A DNA stretch of 64,000 bases, from contig NZ_CALPBY010000002.1 of assembly GCF_943181405.1 (NCBI RefSeq), forward strand, positions 310,001 through 374,000, in the 5' to 3' direction. Shown in pieces: positions 7,609-15,698 of this stretch; the first letter of the stretch is position 1, and every line of letters starts with the position of its first letter. The DNA comes from Cellulosimicrobium sp. Marseille-Q4280. GTDB lineage: Bacteria > Actinomycetota > Actinomycetes > Actinomycetales > Cellulomonadaceae. The notes under the pieces were generated by a model, which was not told the DNA's origin, did not search any database, and saw only the letters and a list, made by a program, of their open reading frames with translations. The position numbers were made by a program, and so were the translations under genes.

Positions 7609-9483
7609 TCACACCCAGGACACGACGGCGACGGAACGCGCGGGAAGGTCGACGATCCGTCCCCGGACCTCCGTCGCCGGGTCCCACGCCGCGAGCAGTC
7701 GGGGCGAGCCGCCGAGGGCGAGCTGCAGGGTCCGACGTCGGCGGCCCAGGTTCACGGCGACGGCGATCGTCCGGCGCTCCACGACGAAGGCCGGCCCGTC
7801 CTCGGGGCCACGTCTGCCCTCCTCGCCGGACGCGTCGTCGTCCGCGCCCTCGGGGCCGTGCACCGTCACCGCCGACAGGTCACCGGAGCGCACGTCGGCG
7901 CGCGTGCGCAGCCCGACGAGGGTGCGGTACCAGTCGAGCAGGCGCGCGTGGTCGCCGTCGTGACGCTCGGACCAGTCGAGCACGCTCGCGTCGCGCGTCG
8001 CGGGGTCCTGCGGGTCGGGCACGACCGGGCCCCCGTCCACCGCGCCCCAGCCGTGCCCGGCGAACTCCGCGGCGCGGCCCTCCCGGACCGCCCGGGCGAG
8101 CTCCGGGTCGTCGTGGTCGGTGAAGAACTGCCACGGCGTCGACGCCCCCCACTCCTCGCCCATGAAGAGCATCGGGGTGAACGGGGACAGCAGCACGAGC
8201 GCCGCGGACGTCGCGAGACCTCCGGGGTCGAGCGTCGCCGACGGCCGGTCGCCCTGCGCGCGGTTGCCCACCTGGTCGTGGTTCTGGGTGCACACGACGA
8301 ACGCGTGCCCGTCGGTCCCCTCGGGCACCGGCCGGCCCCAGGGCGTGCCGCGGAACGTCGACCACGTGCCGTCGTGGACGAACACACCCGTCAGCGCCTT
8401 GCGCAGCACGGCGACCGACCCGAAGTCGACGTAGTAGCCGTCGCGCTCCCCGGTGAGGAGCGCGTGCAGCGCGTGGTGCACGTCGTCGGCCCACTGCGCG
8501 CGCATGCCGCGACCGCCCTGCTCGACGGCCGTCACGGTCGCCGGGTCGTTCTCGTCGGACTCGGCGATCAGGGTGAGCGGGCGGCCCAGCTCCTGCTCGA
8601 CGCGGTCGACCCGCCGCGCGAGCTCGGCGAGCACGTGGGTCGGCGAGTCGTCGACGAGCGCGTGGACCGCGTCGAGACGCAGCGCGTCCACGTGGAACTC
8701 GACGAACCAGCGCTCCGCGTTGTCGACGACCCACTCGCGCACCTCACGGCTGCCCGAGCGGTCGAGGTTGACCGCCGCACCCCACGGCGTGTGGTGGGCG
8801 TCCGTGAAGTACGGCCCGAACTCGGGCAGGTAGTTCCCGGACGGACCCAGGTGGTTGTAGACGACGTCGAGCACGACGGCGAGACCTCGCGCGTGCGCGG
8901 CGTCGACGAAGCGCTGCAGCGCGCGCGGCCCCCCGTAGGGCTCGTGCACCGCGTAGAGGTGGACGCCGTCGTACCCCCAGCCCCGGCGGCCCCCGAAGGC
9001 CGCGACGGGCAGGAGCTCGACCGCGCCGACGCCGAGGTCGACGAGGTGGTCCAGGCGGCCGATCGCGGCGTCGAGCGTGCCCTCCTCCGTGAACGTCCCG
9101 ACGTGCAGCTCGTACAGGACCTCGCCGCGCACGTCGCGACCTGCCCAGCCGTCGTCGGTCCAGGCGAACGACGGGTCGAACGTGCGGCTCGGACCGTGCA
9201 CCCCGTAGGGCTGCCACGGGCTGCGCGGGTCCGGGCGGCCGGGACCGTCGTCGACCGCGAAGCCGTAGTCCGTCCCTCCCGGCAGCTCGTGGTCGTAGCC
9301 CCACCAGCCCGGGACGTGCGCCCCGACGAGACGCAGCGACTCCCTGCGGGCGTCGTCGAACGTGCCCGAGCCCGGCCGTGGGAGGAGCAGCTCGACGGTC
9401 CGCGCGGTCGGCGCCCACACGAGCGGTCGAGGTCCCGGCACGGAGAGCATCGGGGTCCCGCGCGGCGGTGGGGCCGGCGTCAT
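7609..9483 (-). CDS. treZ: Maltooligosyltrehalose trehalohydrolase
   Basis: Releases trehalose from maltooligosyltrehalose, the second step of the TreY-TreZ route. The 624-residue GH13 enzyme has an N-terminal CBM48-like domain, then GEVLYELHVGTFTEEGTLDA, GVGAVELLPVA, VVLDVVYNHLGPSGNY, the catalytic strand VDALRLDAVHAL with the nucleophile Asp, the ESDEND acid/base region and a conserved FMGEEWG motif. Its ATG overlaps the treY stop by ATGA, so the two are coupled. A later Met (position 12) is a possible alternative start. The C-terminal beta domain carries an acidic insertion, GADDDASGEEGRRG. Confidence 0.95.
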   Translation of the reverse strand: MTPAPPPRGTPMLSVPGPRPLVWAPTARTVELLLPRPGSGTFDDARRESLRLVGAHVPGWWGYDHELPGGTDYGFAVDDGPGRPDPRSPWQPYGVHGPSRTFDPSFAWTDDGWAGRDVRGEVLYELHVGTFTEEGTLDAAIGRLDHLVDLGVGAVELLPVAAFGGRRGWGYDGVHLYAVHEPYGGPRALQRFVDAAHARGLAVVLDVVYNHLGPSGNYLPEFGPYFTDAHHTPWGAAVNLDRSGSREVREWVVDNAERWFVEFHVDALRLDAVHALVDDSPTHVLAELARRVDRVEQELGRPLTLIAESDENDPATVTAVEQGGRGMRAQWADDVHHALHALLTGERDGYYVDFGSVAVLRKALTGVFVHDGTWSTFRGTPWGRPVPEGTDGHAFVVCTQNHDQVGNRAQGDRPSATLDPGGLATSAALVLLSPFTPMLFMGEEWGASTPWQFFTDHDDPELARAVREGRAAEFAGHGWGAVDGGPVVPDPQDPATRDASVLDWSERHDGDHARLLDWYRTLVGLRTRADVRSGDLSAVTVHGPEGADDDASGEEGRRGPEDGPAFVVERRTIAVAVNLGRRRRTLQLALGGSPRLLAAWDPATEVRGRIVDLPARSVAVVSWV

Positions 9484-12143
9484 GCGCCACCCGCCTCGAC
9501 GAGCAGCGCGACCGGCAGGTCCGCCAGGAGCTCGGCGACCAGGACCGGCCCTGCGGGGTGCACGCGGTCAGTGAGCACGTCCCGCCACCCGCCGGTCGCG
9601 GCAGGCAGCGCGACGACGTGGTCGCGCCACCCGCCGAGACGCCGGACCGTGCCCTGCAGGCGGGTCGCGACCGTCACCGCGCGCGGCGTGCCGTCGAGCG
9701 TACGGGCGAAGGCGAGCGCGCACGGGGTCGACGTGGCGACGGGCGAGTAGCCCGCCCCGGGCCCGACGAAGGCCTCCGGGAGGTCGCGACGCAGCCGCAG
9801 CGCGCGCGACGTGACGAGGAGCTTCTCGTCGGCGAGCGTCCGTGCGCCGCTGCCCTCGTCGAGCCGTGCGAGGCGTTGGTCGAGGTCGCGGACGTCCACC
9901 GGGCGCCGGTTGTCCGGGTCCACGAGCGTGGGGGAGTATCCCTCGCTGCCCTGGTACACGTCCGCGACCCCCGGGGCGGTGAGCTGCGCGAGCTTGATGC
10001 CGAGGCTCGCCGCGCGCAGCTCCTCGCGGTGGTCGTGGGACCAGCGCGCGAACGCGGTGAGGACCGCCGGGTCCTCCAGCGCGCGCCGCGCGAGGTCCTC
10101 GACCGCGCGCTCGTACGCCTCGTCGGGGCTCGTCCACGACGTGCGGACCTTGGCCTCGCGCAGCGCCTTGCGCAGGTAGTCGACGAGACGGTCGGCCGCG
10201 ATCACCCGGTGCTCGTCGCCGGAGCCCGCCGGCCTGTCGGCGGCATCGGTCCTGTCGGTCGCGGCCCGCGCGTCGGGCAGCCACGTGCCCGCGACCGTCT
10301 GCCACAGCAGGTTCTCGGCGAGCCCGTCGACGAGCACGCCGCGGTACGGGGCGCTCGCGGACCGGACCTCCTCGACGAGCCGTGACCAGCCGGTCGCGTC
10401 CTCGGCGAGGACCCCGAGCGCCGCGCGGGTGTCCTCGCCGCGCTTCGTGTCGTGCGTCGACCCGGCCGTGAGCGCGAGCGGTGTGAGCGCCGAGAAGCGC
10501 TGGGCGAAGGCGTGCCAGTCGTGCACCCCGAGGCTGAACCGGTCCGGCTCGCCGCCGACCTCGCACAGGCTCGAGAGCTCGGTCCAGCGGTAGAACGCGG
10601 TGTCCTCGACACCCTTCGCGGTCACCGCGCCGCACACCTGCTGGAACCGGACGACGAGCTCGTCGCGGCGCGCCTCGCGGCGGCGCCCCGCGCTCCCGAC
10701 CTCGCGCCCGAGCACGAGGTCGACGACGACGTCGAGCGTGTCGCCGCGCTGCGGGTCCAGGCGCGCGCGGGCGCGCGCCGCGGCCTCCTCGACGGCACGC
10801 ACGGCCTCGTGCCGCGGCGTGACGCCGGGCTCGACGTAGGCCCGGTACCGGTCGAACGCGACGAGCAGCTCGCGCAGGCACTGGTGCAGGGCGCGCCACG
10901 TGTGGTCGCGCAGGCGCGGGTCGTCGTGGCAGACCGCGGCCGCGAGGTCCGTCAGGCGGTGGACCTCCGCGTACAGCGGTCCGGCCACGACCTCGTGCTT
11001 GGCCTGCTCGACGACGCCCTCGAGCCCACCCGCCAGGTCGCCGGTGAGACGTGTCATCACCGCGTCGAGCCCGGCGCGACCGCCCGGGTCGACGAAGAGC
11101 TGCTGGAGGCGCCACGCGACGTCGTACCCGGTGGTGCCGACCGTGGCCCAGTCCGGCGGCACCTGCTCGTCGCCCGCGAGGATCTTCTCGACGACGACCC
11201 AGGCGCCGTCCGTGCGCTCGGCGAGCCGGTCGAGGTACTGCCCGGGGTCGGCGAGCCCGTCCGGGTGGTCGATGCGCAGGCCGTCGACGACCCCGGACGT
11301 CACGAGCTCGAGCAGGAGCGCGTGCGTCGCGTCGAACACGGCCTCGTCCTCGACGCGCACCGCGACGAGCGAGCCGACGTCGAAGAACCGCCGGTAGTTG
11401 AGCTCCTCGTCGCCGACGCGCCAGAACGCCAGGCGGTAGTGCTGCCGCTCGACGAGCTCGGCGAGGGGGAGGTCCTGCGTGCCCTCGCGCACGGGGAACA
11501 CGTGCTCGAAGTACCGCAGGACGGTCGTGCGCGTCCCGCCCGGAGCGTCGTCGGCCGCGACGTCGGAGCGTGGGTCGACCGTGCCGTCGTCGGGCGCGTC
11601 GGGGACGACGATCTCGTCGAGGACGAGGTCGCCCGCGGCGAGCGCGTCCCCGAGCCGCACGCCGAGCACGGGCATGAGCAGCGCCCCCTCCCCGGCGGAC
11701 CAGTCGACGTCGAACCACGACGCGTACGGCGACTCGGGGCCGTCCGCGAGCACGGACCACAGCGCGCGGTTGTGCCATGCGGGCGTCGGGACGGCCATGT
11801 GGTTGGGCACGACGTCGAGCACGATCCCGAGCCCCGCGTCCCGCGCGGCCGCGGCGAGCCGGTCGAGCCCGGCGCGGCCGCCCATCTCGGCGCTGATGCG
11901 GGAGTGGTCGACGACGTCGTAGCCGTGCGTCGATCCCGGCGCCGCCTGGAGCACGGGGGACAGGTAGAGGTGCGTGACGCCGAGGCGCGCGAGATACGGC
12001 ACCTGGCGCGCGGCGGCGTCGAACGTGAGGTCCGGCCCGAGCTGGAGCCGGTAGGTCGAGACCGGGGCGGCCCGGTGCGACGGCGCGCCCGGCTCCGGGT
12101 CGCGCACGGCCTCGCCCGTCCGCTCCGTCGCCGTGCCGGTCAT
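9480..12143 (-). CDS. treY: Maltooligosyltrehalose synthase
   Basis: Converts the reducing-end alpha-1,4 bond of a maltodextrin into alpha,alpha-1,1-trehalose. The large GH13 protein (887 residues from ATG 12143; GTG 12155, overlapping the glgX stop as GTGA, would give 891) has STYRLQLGPDLTFDAAA, YLSPVLQAAPGSTHGYDV, LDVVPNHM, the catalytic VDGLRIDHPDGLADP and VVEKIL segments, and the C-terminal DVYQGSEGYSPTLVDPDNRR typical of TreY. It lies between glgX and treZ, so debranching, isomerisation and hydrolysis are encoded in order. The first about 25 residues are poorly structured. Confidence 0.96.
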   Translation of the reverse strand: MTGTATERTGEAVRDPEPGAPSHRAAPVSTYRLQLGPDLTFDAAARQVPYLARLGVTHLYLSPVLQAAPGSTHGYDVVDHSRISAEMGGRAGLDRLAAAARDAGLGIVLDVVPNHMAVPTPAWHNRALWSVLADGPESPYASWFDVDWSAGEGALLMPVLGVRLGDALAAGDLVLDEIVVPDAPDDGTVDPRSDVAADDAPGGTRTTVLRYFEHVFPVREGTQDLPLAELVERQHYRLAFWRVGDEELNYRRFFDVGSLVAVRVEDEAVFDATHALLLELVTSGVVDGLRIDHPDGLADPGQYLDRLAERTDGAWVVVEKILAGDEQVPPDWATVGTTGYDVAWRLQQLFVDPGGRAGLDAVMTRLTGDLAGGLEGVVEQAKHEVVAGPLYAEVHRLTDLAAAVCHDDPRLRDHTWRALHQCLRELLVAFDRYRAYVEPGVTPRHEAVRAVEEAAARARARLDPQRGDTLDVVVDLVLGREVGSAGRRREARRDELVVRFQQVCGAVTAKGVEDTAFYRWTELSSLCEVGGEPDRFSLGVHDWHAFAQRFSALTPLALTAGSTHDTKRGEDTRAALGVLAEDATGWSRLVEEVRSASAPYRGVLVDGLAENLLWQTVAGTWLPDARAATDRTDAADRPAGSGDEHRVIAADRLVDYLRKALREAKVRTSWTSPDEAYERAVEDLARRALEDPAVLTAFARWSHDHREELRAASLGIKLAQLTAPGVADVYQGSEGYSPTLVDPDNRRPVDVRDLDQRLARLDEGSGARTLADEKLLVTSRALRLRRDLPEAFVGPGAGYSPVATSTPCALAFARTLDGTPRAVTVATRLQGTVRRLGGWRDHVVALPAATGGWRDVLTDRVHPAGPVLVAELLADLPVALLVEAGGA

Positions 12144-12151
12144 GCGCCCCG

Positions 12152-14443
12152 TCACCGGAGCGGAGGCCGGGTCAGGACGATCGAGCTGCGGCCCGTGACG
12201 GGCACGGTGTCGCCCGGGCGGAGCTCGTCGCCGAGGTCGACCGTGCCGTCCGTGTCGAGCACGACGGACCACGACTCGCCGTACTCCGCGCCCGGGACCG
12301 TGAACTCGAGCACGTCGTGGTGCGCGTTGAGGAGCAGCAGGAACGAGTCGTCGACGATCGGCTCGCCGCGGCGGTCCGTCTCCGGGATCGCGTCGCCGTT
12401 GAGGAACACCATCACGGACCGTGCGAACGCCTGGTTCCAGTCCTCGGAGTCCATGCGCGAGCCCGTGATGTCGAGCCACTCGATGTCCGGCAGGTGCGCG
12501 GCGTCGTCCGCCGTGTCCTCGGCGCCGCGTCCCACGAAGAAGCGCCGTCGGTGCAGCACGGGGTGGTCGCGGCGCAGCCACACGACGCGGCGGGCGAACT
12601 CGAGCAGCGCGCGGCGCTCCTCGGCGTCCGGGTCCGCGGGCACGTCGTCGTCGTGCGACGGCGGCTCCGCCGAGTGGGCGTCGTCGACGATGCCGCGCCA
12701 GTCCATCCACGTGATCTCGCTGTCCTGGCAGTACCCGTTGTTGTTGCCGCCCTGGGTCCGGGCGATCTCGTCGCCGTGCGCGAGCATGGGCACGCCCTGG
12801 GACAGGAGGAGCGTCGTGAGGAAGTTGCGGCGCTGGCGGGCGCGCAGCGCCCGGACCTCGGGGTCGTCGGTCGGACCCTCGACGCCGCAGTTCCACGAGC
12901 GGTTGTGGTTCTCGCCGTCCTTGTTGTCCTCGCCGTTCGCCTCGTTGTGCTTGTGGTCGTACGACACGAGGTCGTTGAGCGTGAAGCCGTCGTGCGCGGT
13001 GACGAAGTTGATCGACGCGATGGGCTTGCGCCCGCTGTGCTCGTAGAGGTCCGACGACCCCGTGAGCCGGCTCGCGAACTCGGGCAGCGTCGAGGACTGG
13101 CCGCGCCAGAAGTCGCGCACCGTGTCGCGGTAGTCGCCGTTCCACTCGGTCCACAGCGGCGGGAAGCCACCCACCTGGTAGCCGCCCGAGCCGAGGTCCC
13201 ACGGCTCGGCGATGAGCTTCACCTGGGAGATGACCGGGTCCTGCTGCACGATGTCGAAGAAGGCCGAGAGGCGGTCGACCTCGTGGAACTGGCGCGCGAG
13301 CGTCGCCGCGAGGTCGAACCGGAACCCGTCGACGTGCATCTCCGTCACCCAGTACCGCAGCGAGTCCATGATGAGCTGCAGCACGTGCGGCGAGCGCATG
13401 AGCAGCGAGTTGCCCGTGCCCGTGGTGTCGAAGTAGTGCGCCTCGTCGCCGTCGACCAGGCGGTAGTAGGCCTTGTTGTCGATGCCGCGGAAGCTCAGGG
13501 TGGGCCCCATGTGGTTGCCCTCGGCCGTGTGGTTGTACACGACGTCGAGGATCACCTCGATGCCCGCCTCGTGCAGCGCCTTGACCATGGACTTGAACTC
13601 CATAACCTGCTGGCCGCGCGTCCCGTAGGCCACGTACCCGTTGTGGGGCGCGAAGAAGCCGATCGTGTTGTAGCCCCAGTAGTTCGACAACCCCTTCTCG
13701 ACCAGGTTCGGGTCGTTGACGAACTGGTGCACGGGCATGAGCTCGACCGCCGTGACGCCGAGCGTCACGAGGTGCTCGATCACCGACGGGTGCGCCATGC
13801 CCGCGTAGGTCCCGCGCAGCTCCTCGGGCACGTCCGGGTGGAGCATCGTCATGCCCTTGACGTGCGCCTCGTAGATCACGCTGTCGTGGTAGTCCCGGTT
13901 CGGCGGGCGGTCGTGGCCCCAGTCGAAGAACGGGTTCACCACGACGGAGACCATCGTGTGCTCGGCGGAGTCGTCGTCGTTGAGCGCGGCGCCCGACGAC
14001 GGTCGCCCGGTCTCCCCGTCGCCGCCGGCGTCGGGGGCCTCGCCGGCGTCCGCGCCGTCACCGGCGGCACCGGGGGCGGCCGCGTCCGGCTGGTCCTCGC
14101 CGAACCGGTACGAGAACAGCGACTCGTCGCCGTCGATCTGACCCTCGATCGCCTTGGCGTACGGGTCGAGGAGGAGCTTCGACGGGTTGCACCGGTGCCC
14201 GTTCGCCGGGTCGTACGGACCGTGCACGCGGTAGCCGTAGCGGGTACCGGGGTCGACGCCGGGGAGGTAGACGTGCCACACGTGGGCGTCGACCTCCTCC
14301 ACCTCGACGCGCTGCTCGGTGCCGTCGTCGTGGAGCAGGCACAGCTCGACGCGCTCGGCGACCTCGGAGAAGAGGGCGAAGTTGGTCCCCGAGCCGTCGT
14401 AGGTGGCCCCGAGGGGGTAGGGGTGGCCAGGCCAGGTCTGCAT
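12152..14443 (-). CDS. glgX: Glycogen debranching enzyme GlgX/TreX (isoamylase)
   Basis: Hydrolyses alpha-1,6 branches of glycogen to free maltodextrins for TreY. The 763-residue protein has an N-terminal CBM48 domain ([20 protein letters not shown]), then [35 protein letters not shown] with the nucleophile, LIAEPWDLG with the acid/base Glu, and [12 protein letters not shown]. Residues about 117-155 are an Ala/Gly/Asp-rich insertion absent from typical GlgX, probably a flexible loop. It is first in the operon, with a candidate promoter at 14514-14542. The ATG has no strong Shine-Dalgarno. Confidence 0.96.
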   Translation of the reverse strand: MQTWPGHPYPLGATYDGSGTNFALFSEVAERVELCLLHDDGTEQRVEVEEVDAHVWHVYLPGVDPGTRYGYRVHGPYDPANGHRCNPSKLLLDPYAKAIEGQIDGDESLFSYRFGEDQPDAAAPGAAGDGADAGEAPDAGGDGETGRPSSGAALNDDDSAEHTMVSVVVNPFFDWGHDRPPNRDYHDSVIYEAHVKGMTMLHPDVPEELRGTYAGMAHPSVIEHLVTLGVTAVELMPVHQFVNDPNLVEKGLSNYWGYNTIGFFAPHNGYVAYGTRGQQVMEFKSMVKALHEAGIEVILDVVYNHTAEGNHMGPTLSFRGIDNKAYYRLVDGDEAHYFDTTGTGNSLLMRSPHVLQLIMDSLRYWVTEMHVDGFRFDLAATLARQFHEVDRLSAFFDIVQQDPVISQVKLIAEPWDLGSGGYQVGGFPPLWTEWNGDYRDTVRDFWRGQSSTLPEFASRLTGSSDLYEHSGRKPIASINFVTAHDGFTLNDLVSYDHKHNEANGEDNKDGENHNRSWNCGVEGPTDDPEVRALRARQRRNFLTTLLLSQGVPMLAHGDEIARTQGGNNNGYCQDSEITWMDWRGIVDDAHSAEPPSHDDDVPADPDAEERRALLEFARRVVWLRRDHPVLHRRRFFVGRGAEDTADDAAHLPDIEWLDITGSRMDSEDWNQAFARSVMVFLNGDAIPETDRRGEPIVDDSFLLLLNAHHDVLEFTVPGAEYGESWSVVLDTDGTVDLGDELRPGDTVPVTGRSSIVLTRPPLR

Positions 14444-14513
14444 CCCCAGAGGATGTCACGGGCCACCGACCGTCGCCCTGGGGAGTCGCCGTCGGGACTG
14501 AGACGCGCACCAC

Positions 14514-14542
14514 ATCTCATTGTCGGTAAAAAAGTGTGCCAA
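14514..14542 (-). promoter_or_regulatory. Candidate promoter of the glgX-treYZ operon
   Basis: An AT-rich island, rare in this window. On the minus strand TTGGCA (14537-14542), a 17-bp spacer containing T6, then TGAGAT (14514-14519). The -35 matches TTGACA at five of six bases; the -10 is weaker. It would give a leader of about 65 nt. Confidence 0.5.
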
Positions 14543-14642
14543 GCAGGCGTCGTCGTCTCCGCACGAACCCGTCCTGGCCGCACCACCGAGCCCGGACGAG
14601 GGACCGCGTGCGGGTGCCCGGGGGACCTGGTAGACCCGTGGC

Positions 14643-14855
14643 ATGAGCACCGACCCGCGCCGCACCGACGATCTCAACCAGTCCGACATCGCCTCGGCCC
14701 GGCTGTCCCCGCACCGCGACGACGAGGAGGAGCGCGGAGACGTCCTGACGGGGGGCGACGCGACGAAGGCGCCGCACTCGTTGTCGGAGACCGAGCGACG
14801 TCCGATCGAGGGGGCGTCGTCCGGGACGTCGTGGGACGACCCCGACGAGCTCTGA
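14643..14855 (+). CDS. Small acidic hydrophilic protein, unknown function
   Basis: A 70-residue reading frame starting at ATG with a strong G/C third-position bias, so probably a real gene. The product is highly charged (Asp/Glu/Arg/Ser rich, with HRDDEEERGD in the middle and a WDDPDEL end) and has no membrane segment or known motif; it is likely disordered. TAGACC lies 6 nt before the ATG, a weak leaderless -10. It is divergent from the glgX operon. I do not recognise a family. Confidence 0.5.
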   Translation: MSTDPRRTDDLNQSDIASARLSPHRDDEEERGDVLTGGDATKAPHSLSETERRPIEGASSGTSWDDPDEL

Positions 14856-14918
14856 GCCGGGCGGGCCGCACCACGGGCCGCACCGGCCGGTCTGCGCGCG
14901 GCCCGGTCGCGGGAGGGC

Positions 14919-15257
14919 TCAGTCCAGTCGCGGCAGACGCGCGGCGTCGACGGGCAGGATGCGGGGCATCCCGGCGGGCGCGACGGCGCTGAGCGCGAGG
15001 TAGCGCGCCTCGGCGCGGTGCAGGCGGATGTGCTCGTCGACGGTCCAGTCCGGTCCGTTCGTCAGGACCATCCCGCACGAGCACTCGATCGTCACGCGGC
15101 CCGACCCGTCCTCGCGCACCTGGCCCGTGGTGACGTGCGCGGCGCGCGCACCCGCCTTGGCCCGGCGCATCGACGCGCTCACGGGTTCGGGCCGCTCCAC
15201 GTCGTGGGTGCCGCAGCCTGAGGTCGCGCTGTCGAGGGTCGGGGGAGCGAGTTCCAC
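14919..15257 (-). CDS. Hypothetical protein with Cys/His zinc-knuckle-like motif
   Basis: A 112-residue protein starting at GTG 15257. The middle has IECSCGMVLTNGPDWTVDEH followed by IRLH, giving a Cys-x-Cys...His-x3-His arrangement that could bind zinc. No membrane segment; no family recognised. TAGGCT (15264-15269) ends 6 nt before the GTG, and its TAG is the stop codon of the upstream DUF2277 gene. It may be transcribed both leaderless from that box and by read-through. Confidence 0.7.
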   Translation of the reverse strand: MELAPPTLDSATSGCGTHDVERPEPVSASMRRAKAGARAAHVTTGQVREDGSGRVTIECSCGMVLTNGPDWTVDEHIRLHRAEARYLALSAVAPAGMPRILPVDAARLPRLD

Positions 15258-15266
15258 GGGACGAGC

Positions 15267-15635
15267 CTAGACGCCGGCGGTGCGGGCGGTCGGCGCGTCC
15301 TCCTCGGCGTCGTCGTGCGAGTGGGCGAGGCCGAGGGCGTGCGCGCGCTCGTGCTCGCGCTCCGCCGCCTCGCGCGCGGCGATGCGCGCGCGGACCTCCT
15401 CGCGGCGCAGCGGCGGGACCGTCGGCGGCGGCTGGCGGCGCTCGGGGAGCTCGTCGAGCAGGCGCGCGACGATCTCCTGGATCTCCGACACGGCGCGCTC
15501 GAACGGCTCCTCCGTCGCGGCGCTCGTGCGCTGGATCCCGGTCACCTTGCGGACGAACTGACGGGAGGCGGCCTCGACCTCCTCCTCCGTCGCCGGGGGG
15601 ACGAGGCCGCGCAGGGTCGTGATGTTCCGGCACAT
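15267..15635 (-). CDS. DUF2277 family protein
   Basis: A 122-residue protein beginning MCRNITTLRGLVPPATEEEV and then SRQFVRKVTGIQR, the hallmark of DUF2277, a small actinobacterial family of unknown function. The second half is charged and helical (REEVRARIAAREAAERE) and longer than the usual family core, with a His/Asp-rich tail. TACGGT (15643-15648) is 7 nt before the ATG, so it is probably leaderless. It is divergent from hrpB and followed after 9 bp by the zinc-knuckle-like gene. Confidence 0.85.
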   Translation of the reverse strand: MCRNITTLRGLVPPATEEEVEAASRQFVRKVTGIQRTSAATEEPFERAVSEIQEIVARLLDELPERRQPPPTVPPLRREEVRARIAAREAAEREHERAHALGLAHSHDDAEEDAPTARTAGV

Positions 15636-15698
15636 GCCCTCGACCGTACGCCGGGCGCCGCCGCCCGGGGAAGGGCGCGTGCACGGGACACTACGGGG